In this document: piece by piece, positions 25,091 to 36,407 of the stretch | Layout of the letters: each line of letters begins with the position of its first letter | Position numbering within the stretch: position 1 is the stretch's first letter | Source: Zonotrichia leucophrys gambelii | Lineage: Eukaryota > Chordata > Aves > Passeriformes > Passerellidae | Assembly: GCF_028769735.1 (NCBI RefSeq) | Contig: NC_088171.1 | Location: 79,625,216-79,689,215 of the forward strand | Direction of reading: 5' to 3' | Length of the DNA: 64,000 nt | Made by a program: the position numbers and the translations under genes | Notes under the pieces: model-generated | Databases searched by the model: none | The model's input: the letters and a program-made list of their open reading frames with translations, nothing else | What the model was told of the DNA's origin: nothing

Positions 25091-27542
25091 ATTTTCTCCA
25101 TTGTTTGAGCTCCTTCAAACTAGGAAGAAAGGTAGAGAGGAGGCACCCTATTAATACACATTGACACATTAATTATAGCAATGGAAGTAGAGGGGAAAAG
25201 ATTTGGATACAAACTCTAAATGTTCTTTGCTGCATATATCGAGATGTGCTACAGGAAGGATCATTCCAGATTCTAATCAAGCAGAATGATCTACATTGAA
25301 TGAACCAAGAAAATGCCCACTGTGAGTGGTCAAGAGGAAACATAAGCAGTCTGACAGATTTCAAATCAGACATATTTGAGGCTCTGGAATGGAAAGTAGT
25401 GAGAAATGGCAAGATTAATCCCAATTATTGGGATGTTAGTAACAGCCTTGTTTCATCACAGCAGAAGTATTTTGTGCCATGAGAGAAAAGTGGGAGGCAT
25501 AGAAGTTTTTAAAGCAAGATGGAGTACTATGCAAGCAAAGAACCTGCAGAGACTGAAGTCAAAGATTTCAGTGTTTAGGGCTGTTTCTTACCCAAATTCC
25601 TCTTGCAGTGAGTGACTATTGAGAGCATAGAAGAAAGGAACAAATAAAGCAGACTTTAAGAAATATTATCTGAAGTTTAAGAACCTTTGACTTCTTTTTA
25701 ACTAAATTCAAATATGCAGAAGTAGTCATTCAGAAGAAATTATCCTCAAGGGGAATACACCAGAATGTCAAGCTCAAAGTTAGAATAGTTTGTGTACTAC
25801 TTCCATAATATAAGTTTTTTCCTTTATTCAAACAAAGTGCTTACTTATCTGGAGAAAAATGTCCTATCATTTAGTTAACACAGATACAATGCTTCATAAA
25901 TCCGTTCAAGCAATGTTTTCTGTGGAGGGAATTAATTATTATCCTTTTCTTTGGAAAATATTTCCATTATCAAAAAATGCTAAACTTAACTGTGCTTGAA
26001 AAAGATATATTTTAACAATAGTAGAGAAGATTAAAATGTGATGAATATGAAAGCAATTTGACAAAATTCGCTAAACTGATAAATTTCAGGCTGATGCTGA
26101 TTCTTTTTCATTTCCACTTGTCCTTGAAAAACATGAAGTTGCTGTATTAATTCATCACTGAGTATTTGCAGATTGATTAGGTAATAACAAGTTTGGATCC
26201 TACTGGTGCATTGTTTAGACTATTTGTAAATAAGTAATTCATCTCAGTTGAGGGCTTCTCTTTCTGATTTAGTAAATAAATATTGGCTGAAACAGTAGAG
26301 TGTTTCAAAGCACAAGGTTTTAATCAGAACTGTGATGCTGATAATATCTAGAAAGGGTTTAATTGGAGTGTGTTGTGATGATTGCATGTTGCACAAAAAA
26401 AAGCAATTCCTTATAGAGTCATAATAAGCAGGATGGTTTAGTTCACCCAGTCAAAAGTTTCACAGCTGTAGGCTTGGGGAAAGAAAGGAAGAGGTTGAGC
26501 ATTGGATTGATACTCCAGTAAGGCTGGATTTAAAAGCTTCTCCAGTATAGGCACTTATTCCTGTCTCCATACGCCATTGACCACATACATGATACAAGCA
26601 CTTCACAAGGTTTCCCATCTTGACAGTAATCTTTTGGCAATATCTTTTGGACATTTATTACAAAACAGAAACACAACAGATAAAAAAATAACAAAAATTA
26701 CACTTAAAGTAATTGAGATAGTAACAATGAAAGTAGAATGAGACATTTATGTCTGAAACAATGGTATAATTTAGAAATATACAGGCCTGCCAAGATAGCA
26801 GATACCTTAAGAAGGGAGGTAACCAAGTTCAGTGATGAAAAGACATAGGACAGTCTGGAACTGCTTATGGCTACAGCCAAGGTATCAGTGGTCAGCTGGG
26901 AGGAAAAACCAGCATGAAGGAAACAAGCAGCCCTATTCCTCAAGAAGACTTCAGCTTGAGCAGGATAGTACATATAGGGGAAAAATTCCTTTTGCTCTAA
27001 TTTTTGGAGATATTATCTTTTCTACTGTAAATTTTTCAGTGCTCTGACTGACGGCTCTTCCAGCTTTGAATCTCTCAGCTAAAATTCACTTTCATTGTTC
27101 TTGGGGACTGGAACCCTTTCCCAGCACTGTTAAGTGCTCTTAAGGGAGAAAAAATATCTTGAAGCACTTGTAAAAGACAGTAGTTTCTTTCCACTGCTGT
27201 GGAAAGAGTTCAGATTTGAACAGTAACAGCAGCCTCCTTTTTGAGGCTTCACAAATTTCCAGGATTTACACTAGTGCTGTAAATAAACACAAAGAAGAAT
27301 GGAATAATAAATTTTTAAATTTTATTTTTAAAAATGCTTGTGTATTTCAGATTTCAGACACAATATTATTTTCCTCACTTAACCTGTTCAGCGAGCAAGT
27401 TCCAGGAAGAGTCAAATCTCAGCAACAAACAAAAGGCAAGGTGAAAAATCATGGGCACTGTAATGTTAGCACGTGCTGGTGACAAATTCTGTTGCTGTCC
27501 CATCTAGAAAAGTAAATAAGGGCATATTCCACTAAATAAAAT

Positions 27543-28026
27543 TTCTACTGATTTGGGCTGGGGTAAAGTCAATTTTCTTTGGAGTAGCTAATGTCAAGCT
27601 ATGCTTTGTATTTCTGCTGAGCACAGTGATGGTAATAGAGAAGTTTTTGTTATTGCTGAGTAGGGCTTGCACAGACCCAAAGCCTTTTATGCTTTCCATA
27701 CTACCCTGCTGGTGAGGGGTTGGAGGTGCATGGGAGGAGACATGCATGAATATATGATATCATTTTGGAGTGATGGCATTAGTTTTCCCAAGTCACCATT
27801 AAATTTGATGCACCTCTGCTTTCCTGGAGATGGCTGAATACCAGTCTGGTCATAGGAATTAGTGAATTAATTCCTTGGTTTGCTTTTCCCATTAATCTAT
27901 CTTTATCTCAGCTCCTAGCTTTTCTATCTTTTACCCTTTCAATTCCCTTCCTGATCCTGCCGGTGGGGGAGTGGGCCAGTGGCAGCTGCCTGGGGCTTTG
28001 CTGCTGCCTGGGGTTAGACCATGGCA
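27543..28026 (+). mobile_element. Degraded solo LTR of an avian endogenous retrovirus, plus orientation (same family as 44236-44838)
   Basis: The start region GATTTGGGCTGGGGTAAAGT followed by CAATTTTCTTTGGAGTAGCT matches, in opposite orientation, the outer end of the LTR at 44236-44838. That copy has CTGGCTGGGATAGAG followed by TTAATTTTCTTCC. Inside, TTTGTATTTCTGCTGAGCAC, TTATTGCTGAGTAGGGCTTG and CCATTAATCTATCTTTATCTCAG follow in the LTR order. The 3' end GGTGGGGGAGTG...GGGTTAGACCATGGCA is a mutated form of the usual terminus. The ends have decayed and I find no target duplication. No internal viral sequence is adjacent. The family identity is from memory of avian LTRs. Confidence 0.75.
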
Positions 28027-30597
28027 ATGTTTCACTGATGAAATAGAACCATCTGTACACCTGTACATACATGAAGTCACTGTAGCACTGAGTAAGTCAA
28101 ATTAGGTGAATTAATTCCAAAAATCATATGGGATAATTAGAAAATTTTATGACTCATAAAAAGACCAGCGAGGGGAAAGCAAGGATCAGCTCCTTTGGAG
28201 AGCATGGGGAGCATTTTAATTAAAACAATAAACTTTGTAGTATAGATTGGAGATAGCACTTTAACATACTAATACCTAAGTGTGAAGGCTGCACAATAAT
28301 TTAAAGGTGACAGTTTCGATTTAGTATAACTCTTTGCACAAAGAGATAGTGAAGAGAGTAATCAATTATCTAGTGCTGGGGCTTACCAAACAAGGCTGAA
28401 GTGACAGCAAAAGGCAATGAATGCACAGTGGAATAGGCAAGTTTGCAAATTTAGAGGCTTCGATGCAAGTGCAACAAGCTAAGTGAGTAATGGTGCATGC
28501 AGTAACGAAAATCAGATGCTGCTGACATAATGCCTCTTGGTGTTTGTGCCACTGAACATTGATACTGATGCTTATTTGTAGTGATGGCCTCACTTGCCAC
28601 AAGAAGGTTTGGTATAATTACATTGCTCTTTCTAATGTGCATTACATACTTTTTATAACCAGTGCATAAGTTATCATGAACGTCACTAATTACTAAAACA
28701 GGAGAGAGATAGGGATTTAAAAAAGCTGGTGATTATTGCTGTGGTTGAGTATCAAATGCAGTTGTTGACTAGGTGCCATGTATGTGAGAGGCTAAGCAAG
28801 TGGTTGTATTAAAAAATTGGAAATAGTTACAACAAATTCCTTTTTTAGTACAAGATGGGTGAAAACATGCAATTTTCTTGTAGACTAATCACAGGAAAAC
28901 CTTTACTTAAACCACAGCAAAAATTAAAAAGGCTTAATATTGCTTACATTTACTGATGCAGAAGAAAGCAGGCGAAGGGTGAGTGAAAGACTGAAAAATT
29001 TTGTGCACTTTAAATCAAGGCAGAGTGTGAGGAAATAGTCCCTGCGAGTTGACTTTACTCTTCAGTAGCCTAATGCTCTTCCTCACATATTGATGCTTTG
29101 ATTTCATCAGAACTGACTGGAATTTACTTTTATTACGGAAGATTTGATCTTTTTTCTTTTCAACATCAGTATATTACGAAGAAACCAAATGGGGTAAAAC
29201 CAAATGGTTCATATTTATTTTTAAGACAGACATAGTTGCATGATAGAGATTCTGAAAAAGAGAAGTAAGTGTATTTTGCAAGTTTACTGCATCAAAAAGG
29301 AGCATTTATATATTCTATATATGTATATATATGTGGTTTATATGTGCTTGAGTGTCACCATTGGCTCCTGTTGTTATCCCAGGAGAAGGGCAGGGGACTG
29401 AATTTCTGATGATTTAGGCTATGCAGATTTAGAGAAAAAGTATGGAGATTCATATGGTTCTGAGAGCTGAACCATTTCTTCGGATGGAAAGAGACACAGT
29501 CAGCTAAGTTTGGGAAGAGGAACAACAATGAAGAATGAGTATTTTCATTCAGCAGTAATAAAACACACTAAAAAGGAAAAGCTTGCTATGTATTGAAGAA
29601 ATTGCTTACACGGCTTTAACAGGCACAGTATTGTCTGCTGAGTCATGTGGAGCTCCATTTCAAGATTCATTAACCTCTGAGCTTACATATATCTAGTTCA
29701 ACAAGCTAATCTAAGTGGGTGAAATCCCTTTATAAGCATTAAGGTCCTGATTTAACATTTCTGCTCATAGCACAGGTGCATGTTCACACACCCAGAACAT
29801 CCAAGCTGCTTTAAATAGCCTATCTTTCAATCAGAAGTTAAAAAAAATCTGCCTCTGTCATTTGGCTGTACTGTAGAAGCTAAAAGTACTTCTGTCAGTA
29901 TTAAGGGTGGCACACTTTTGAATGTTCTGGAGATTATCCTCTTGTATGGCTTCTACACACTGTTACAGAAGAAAAGTAGCTTTAGCTGAGGCTTAAGCAA
30001 AATGCTTTCATTCTCTCAGAGTATATGTTTAGCTAGACCTTTTTAAAAATTACACTGACTCTTGTACATCTCATGTAACACTAAAAATGAAGTATATGTA
30101 TTTTAAAATAAACCCCAAAATATTAGAGTTAAACAGAAAAGAAATAGAGAGTAATAAATATTTTAAAATTATGTAGCTAGCAATAAATAGGTAAGAGAAA
30201 ATGTCTGTGCTTTGCAGTATTTCTTGCAGTTGTGTTAGCTCCTAAGTCTTACTCTCTTTTGTGAAAATGTTGTTTTTATTCATATGCAGATATGGGCATC
30301 TTAGAAAATGTATCCAACACAAAGAGTATGTTGACTGGATAAATATTATGTTAGAGAGCTAAATCTAGTGAAGAAGTTCCAATTTGATGTTATCTGAATG
30401 ACCATTGCTTACACCAAATGTAGGTAGTTTCTGAGGATGAAGGACTTGCTTGAATTTTTTTACCACCACTGATAATGATACCAATAATGAGGCAAATGTT
30501 TAAAATGGCAAACAAAGCAAGAGTATAAACTGAAGCCAGCAGATATGGATAATTTGTGGAGGGATAGAAGGTAAGAAAATAAAGATAGTGCAGAAGG
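28027..30597. other. Intergenic DNA, no gene seen
   Basis: AT-rich sequence with short domainless frames. A small TA-rich simple stretch lies at about 29308-29345. A 6-bp palindrome, CTCTTT with a GCAC spacer, occurs near 28331 but is too short to interpret. Confidence 0.5.
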
Positions 30598-30835
30598 CAG
30601 TCTCGCCTCTGAGGAGTTGCAGCTGTACCAATCACCAAAGGTTAGGAACAGGCCTGCCCTTAACAGGCCACAGCTGGGTCCAATAAGAAGATGAGTGCTA
30701 CAAAAGAGTGGGTTAGTAGAGTGAGGAGAGAGATGGAGTTTGTGGGTTGTGCTATGAAGAGAGATGGAGTTTATTGGTTGTGCTGTGAAGGAGTCAGTGC
30801 TGTGAGGAGCAGCGCATGAGAAATCACTGAGAAGG
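30598..30835 (+). mobile_element. Probable LTR-derived fragment with promoter-like motifs and a 31-bp tandem duplication
   Basis: This block is GC-richer than its flanks. A CCAAT box is at 30680-30684 and a TATA-like TACAAAAG is at 30699-30706, spaced as in an LTR U3 promoter. AACAGGCC is repeated at about 30647 and 30662. Two tandem 31-bp units follow (30728-30758 and 30759-30789, three mismatches), both starting GAGAGATGGAGTTT. The phrase-like composition resembles avian LTR U3/R sequence, but I cannot name a family and see no element ends or target duplication. It could instead be a unique promoter-like region. Confidence 0.45.
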
Positions 30836-33800
30836 TATGGGACTTTTGCAATATGATGACAACAGATAATGACTGTTGCTTAAATTTCCAATGATTAAGT
30901 TCAAGAAGTTTGACTTATGGTGTGTTAACAGCAACAAACTTGACCCTTGCTTGGCCTCAAACAGAAGCTGCCATTCGCAGTATCCAAGTATAGAGTTCTG
31001 TGCCAAGATAGCATGAACTGGCCCTGTGATCCAGATATCCAGCTTTTTCATGACAGGAGATCTGGAATCTGCTTTGAAATCATGCTTATTGGTGGAACAT
31101 TTTAAGCATTTTCAGTGGCTCTGAGGAGCAAAACTTTGCTTGCTACCTTACAAATTTTTTCATTCAGCTTTGACCAAGTTTCTCTTTCTGAGAAACTGGA
31201 AGGGCATCAATGAATTATCAACATTTAAGATATCCCAGTGGGTTTATAATCATGGCTTCCAGACCCTGTCATGACCCAGCCTGGGGAGTCCCTGGCATTC
31301 CAGATCCCAGGCACCCACAGACCCTGCAGTGCCTTGGCGCTGGGAGGTATAGGGTAAGCCTTTGCTAGCACAGATGTACCCTTGACTAGGAAGTTCAAGC
31401 TGCTCACTAGGAGTGCAGCTTCTGCATCAGGACATCATCTGTTCAGTAGATTTCAAGGGTTGTTTAGTACCTTTAGCAGGGTCAAGCCCTTTGATTTTGA
31501 ATTTTCACTTTTTTCCCCAACATGTAGAATTCAGTAAGGCAGGTCCCAATCCTCTTTTGAGACTGGCCTGCATTTAATCTGAGAATGAGACATCTCAAAG
31601 TATGCTTTTGTTCAAATAACAATAACTAAGGACACCACCATAATCACATGCAGATATTGGCTCATCACAGACCCAGGGTAATGAATGATAACTTAGGCTA
31701 TAGTGTTGTGGGCTGGTTTTGTGTACACATGTTTTAGACTTCACATCGCTTTGTACCAAGAATTTACACCTTTTATTAGCATTGTTGGGTTTTTGACACT
31801 ATTGAAAGGAAAATGCCTGCAGGTTATGAGTAACTAGGATGAGGAAGACTGAATCCATATTATATTCCTCTGAGACTGTGTATCAAGAGAGATTTTCCTG
31901 AATGTGAAGAAAAGCCATTTCTGGCACCAAGCCCAGTTTCTTTATGGAGGCAAGATAAATGAAAATCAAGGTAGAGATGTATTTATTTGATTGCATAGGT
32001 TTTTTTTCATTTTCCCCCTCTATATCAGCTTCTAAATAAAGTTATTAAAGATAATTCCAGCCCCTTTACTAAACCAGATTTTATTTGAAGGAGAAGTGGT
32101 CTGTGCTCCTGGGAGCAATTTGCTATCCTGAAATGGCTTCCTCTGAAGTGTTTATTGAAATGGAGAAATTATTCCCCATATTCTACCCATTTGGAATGGA
32201 AAGCTACTCTAATACGGTGAATGAGCCAAGGAAATGAGGAGTGCAGAGCAAAAGAGTTTTTGATGAAAGCATGGGAGAGACAGGCTCAGGAAGCAGACAG
32301 TAAAATCATTTGAGGAAATAGGAGCATGAAGTGAAAGTGTATGGAGAGATGGTGATGACCACATTTTTCATTGGCAGAGTAATGATGACAATCTGAAAGT
32401 TATTTAGGCAAGTGCCATGCCACGCTTTAGGCCCTTTTATATTGACCCTTTTGTGGATCAACTTCTTGGAAAGGGTATTGAGCTCCTTCACTTCTTTCAA
32501 AGCAGAATGGTCAGGGAGTGAGACTTCAATTCTGCTGGGTGAGCTTAGGAGACTCTATAAACAACATATTATTAATGGAACATTTTGAGATCTCACACAT
32601 TTTTAGGTATCTTCTTTATTAAGGAAAATACTCAATCCTATGAGAGATTGCATTACCTTTCAATTTTCTAGCTTTGATGCTGGGACTATGACTAAGTCTC
32701 CTGGAACTGCTGATGTGCAGGATAACAGTGGAAGTTGTACCCTAAGATCACTTCTACTCAGTACCTTTAAATTCTACAGTATTTTTCCTCTGGTAAATGT
32801 TAATTTCCTGCTTATGGAGTCCTTCATGTAAGAAAGAACTCTAGGGTCAGGAACATTATAATCATGGGTATTTCTTTGCATTACCTTTCTTCAAGACTTA
32901 ACTGGGAGCAACAAAGGATAGGTACAGATTTTGGAGGTCTCTATTAATAAACACTGTTTTGCACTCCTACTCAGCAGCCTGGGAAAGCTGGAACATAGTG
33001 AGATAATTTCCCTCCTCTCCACCTCTAAAAGGAAAATCAAATAACTTGATTGGCATCTACTTTCCCCCCCTTTTTTTTCCCAATACATTTAGCAGGAAGA
33101 TAAAGAATCTGGTGAGTATTCTGCTTCCAGAGTATATCTAAAATTCTTCTCTGTGGCTCATCTGCAAGGCAAGCACTGACTTAAAATTTGTCTGTTATGT
33201 TCCATGTCCTCTGACTGGACCAATGTTTTACCCAGGTATCACTTGTACCAAGAGAGCTGGTCAGTTGTGCTCATCTTGCTTCTGGTCTTTAAGCTCTGTT
33301 TGTCACTGTCTGGCTGTGCCCAAGCCCAGCTACCAGCTTGGACAGCCTTCACAGCCCTGCTCTTCTGTTACCCAGTTTTTGTAACACCTGCTGTAATGCA
33401 CAAGATCAAAATAATACGCCTGTACCAAAGAAAATCCTATTTGAAAGAAGCTCCGATTCGTCCAAATTGCGTCTCTTATGCAGTCTGCTTTTCAGTTTGA
33501 TCTTTTGTCTTCCATGTCTGCAGTGTATATTGTAGATTAGGGCAAATATTAATCCTAGGCTTATTTGGGCATAGTTAATTGCCTCAGATGTTCATGTAGC
33601 TTTACAATTACAAAGGTTAGTGACAATTTCCTTTTAATTTAAGGTCTTAGAACTGAAATTCCCCCAATCTCTGTAAACAAAGCTCTAATTACACGTTTCA
33701 GATCTGCTCATTAGTCATTCCTTTCCCTTTCATGAGATTATGAACACCTCAATTGATTTTCTTTGTGACTCTGTATAGGACTTCTTTTACTCTCCTAGGC

Positions 33801-36084
33801 CTCTGTTAACAGGCTTATAAATTGCATTTTTGAAAGTTTTCAGGAAAACAAATAAGGTTGTTTCTAGCTTTTAAGACTAGTAATATGGCAATGAATGTTT
33901 ATAAGATACGATCATCATTTTTAGAACAGGATCATATCCTGTTGGTGGAAAGTGTTTAAAAAGAATAACAAAAAATATGGAGATAGGCAAGGGCTTGCTT
34001 TTAGAAGTAGGTTGATGAACATAAAAGATATTTTAGAAATAAGGCTGAAAAAATTACATCAGACACTGGCTTTTGTCCTTATGGAAATAAAAGAAATTCT
34101 TTGCAATTTTACAGCACAAGGATTGCTTATCAATTGTTTTATTTTTTTAGCTGAATTAAAACTTGAGTATTGCTACCTTAACTGATTTTTTGAGTAGAAA
34201 ATATTACTGAAATGTTAGGGTTATATTAGCTTTATGTTTTGTATAAAGCAAAGTGTAGTGGAAGGAACAGGTAAGACAACTTTTAAATATTGTGCTCATC
34301 TTGGCATGATGCTAATGATGTTTAAGAGATAATAGGTCTGCTTTTTTCATGTTGAAGTTCATGGAATTTTTATATCTGGTTAAGGTTACTGCTTTCTTGA
34401 TTATTTCATTGATTTAAATGTTATCTGGACAATAAATTGTGTTAGAAATCACTTCAGGTGTCAGAAAGCAAGCATAGTTGAACTTGAATGGCAAAGATGG
34501 TTCTGTAGAAATGCAAAATTAACTTCTTTTTTAGTAAAAAATAATAAGCAAAGCAGAAGCTTTTGAGATGTATAAGAATGATGATGTTAATCATGGTAAG
34601 GGAAAAATTGTGGAAAACTGCTGATCATGGGAAACAAGCCAGGAGTCATAATAAAAGTTGTCTCTAAAGATCCCAATGCTTTAAATTTAGACAGTTTTTA
34701 ATGACATTTGGACTGCATCAATTGTTTTTATTCATGACTGCAGCATCAGTAACATGCAGTTGTAAATTTTTCCTAAAATACATATGGTTAATAAGGTTAT
34801 TGAGCAAAATCAGGAAAATTTAAGTAACCCCAAGTGTGTTTGTGTCTGTGTGTCAAGGCTCAATGAAAGTTGGCTGAAGACAGCTTTGTCCTCGTGCCCT
34901 CTCTTTCAGTGTTGTTCACTGTCATAGTGACAAATGAAAACATTTCATGGCAGCAACTGTCAAAAGCCCTCCTGTGAGCCCTGCATTTTCTTTCTCTTTC
35001 TCAGTCAAGAGCTGCCATGAAATATGACTTCATATCAGTAAGCTACAACTTCATGATCAAATAGGCTAGCTGTTAGTCACTGGCTGGTGGCCATTTAGGT
35101 GGTGAATAATAGGCTTTACTTACCCATTTTTCACTGAAAGAGGAAATAAGTCTCTCTTTATAGGGTACCTCATATTACAAACATGGAATATTTATCTATG
35201 ACATAAGAGCCTATTCAAACAGTGTAGTGTCAAACTTGCTATAAATGAATGTGCTGGGCTTGTACTTTAAAAGGTGCTTGGCCAATATCCTGCTGGCTAT
35301 GAAGGTTCCAGCAACTTTTTCTTTCCTGGCATCCATGTTACTTGGGTAAGCAATGTATGCACATTTATTACTGTATATGTTACTGCTCTTTATAATTAGC
35401 AGCTGCTGGCTATCCAAGGGTTTTTCCTTTATTTCCTTCACCTGATCCTCCATTTTTTCCTACTTGGCTGTACAGGACCTTCATTTAATGTAAAATAAGT
35501 TACTGCATTTCTGGTCATAACTAAACAATGCTGTTGGGTTGGAAGCATAAATTTGAAGTGGGACATTAAATTCTTCAAGGAATGAAAAGATGTGTGTCTA
35601 GCATTAGTGAGAGAATTTGTACTTAAAAGAAATCACTGATGACACTAAATTAGTAGGTTGGCCAGGATGGCAAATAAGAAAATAGTGTATAAATAACACA
35701 GAGAAAAAAAAGGACATCTGGAAATTGTGCAACTCATTTTTTTGTAATATCACTTTTCTCTCCTAATGAACACCCAGTGAAAATCCACGTATGTTGTATT
35801 TTCTTGATGGTCACAAAAGTGAGTATATTATTCTAATGAATGAAGAGTGATTTAGTATCAGCTGGTGTTGTTAGGTCATTATTGATCATCCACTCTCAGG
35901 GCTTAGAAGTTTTGAGGCAGAATTTGTCCCTCTGCTTTCCCCTGCTAGTTCCTGTTTCTAGCCATGTAAAGGTTGAATATTCACCAGAAGATGACAAAAA
36001 CAGTCAAGGAACGGGAGCATCCCTTTTAAGAAGGCAAGCTGGGAAGGTTTTGCCTGTTCAGACTCAAAAAAAGATGAGTGAGAG
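30836..36084. other. About 5.2 kb of intergenic DNA, no gene seen
   Basis: The sequence is mostly AT-rich. A GC-richer patch at about 31236-31420 and one at about 33196-33400 contain chance frames (31225-31407 minus, 33204-33500 plus) with no domain. A 13-bp inverted repeat pair lies at 34942-34954 and 35011-35023. No confident transposon was recognised here. Confidence 0.5.
34942..35023. repeat. 13-bp inverted repeat pair with 56-bp spacer
   Basis: ATTTCATGGCAGC at 34942-34954 has its exact reverse complement GCTGCCATGAAAT at 35011-35023. The arms are not simple sequence. The spacer shows no match to known elements. Confidence 0.75.
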
Positions 36085-36407
36085 TCATGTAAGTATTTCA
36101 AGGGATGATATCAAGAGGATGGAGCCGGGCTCTTCTCAGTGGTGCTGAAAGATAAGAAAAGACAGTGAGCAGAAAGTGATTCACAGGAAGTTCCACCTGA
36201 GCAAGAGGAAGAACTTTACTGTGCAGGTGACTGTGCACTGGAGCAGATTGTCCAGAGATGTTGTGGAGTCTCCCTCACTGGAGATATTGAAGAACTACCT
36301 GGACTCAATCCTGTGCATCCTCTAGGATGACCCTGCTTAAGCAGAGAGGTTGGACCAGATGACCACTGTGGTCCCTTCCAACCTGACCCATTCTGTGATT
36401 CTGTGAC
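36085..36407 (+). mobile_element. CR1 LINE 3' fragment, plus orientation
   Basis: CR1 landmarks appear in order: GAGGATGGAGCCGGGCTCTT at about 36116, CTCAGTGGTGC, AAGAGGAAGAACTTTACTGTG at about 36200, GGAGTCTCCCTCACTGGAGA near 36268, and GAGAGGTTGGACCAGATGAC near 36341. The fragment ends with CCATTCTGTGATTCTGTGAC, the CR1 terminal repeat. It keeps only the 3' region and is 5'-truncated. Clear landmarks suggest moderate age. Confidence 0.93.

Larger units (their letters stand above)
16940..27542. other. About 10.6 kb of intergenic desert, no gene seen
   Basis: The sequence is AT-rich with no recognised transposon, RNA gene or coding exon. Small items are an 18-bp tandem duplication at 23958-23993 and a TA/CA microsatellite at about 25045-25090. 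The longest open frames (for example 18385-18699 and 19940-20227) have no domain and no splice context. This is the longest repeat-free block in the window, so it is the most likely place for conserved non-coding elements, which I cannot test without an alignment. Confidence 0.55.

Noticed and set aside
33204..33500. 98-codon frame with a hydrophobic stretch resembling a membrane segment
   Set aside because: There is no homology I recognise and no splice or promoter context. A second frame overlaps it in another register, as expected for a GC-richer patch.
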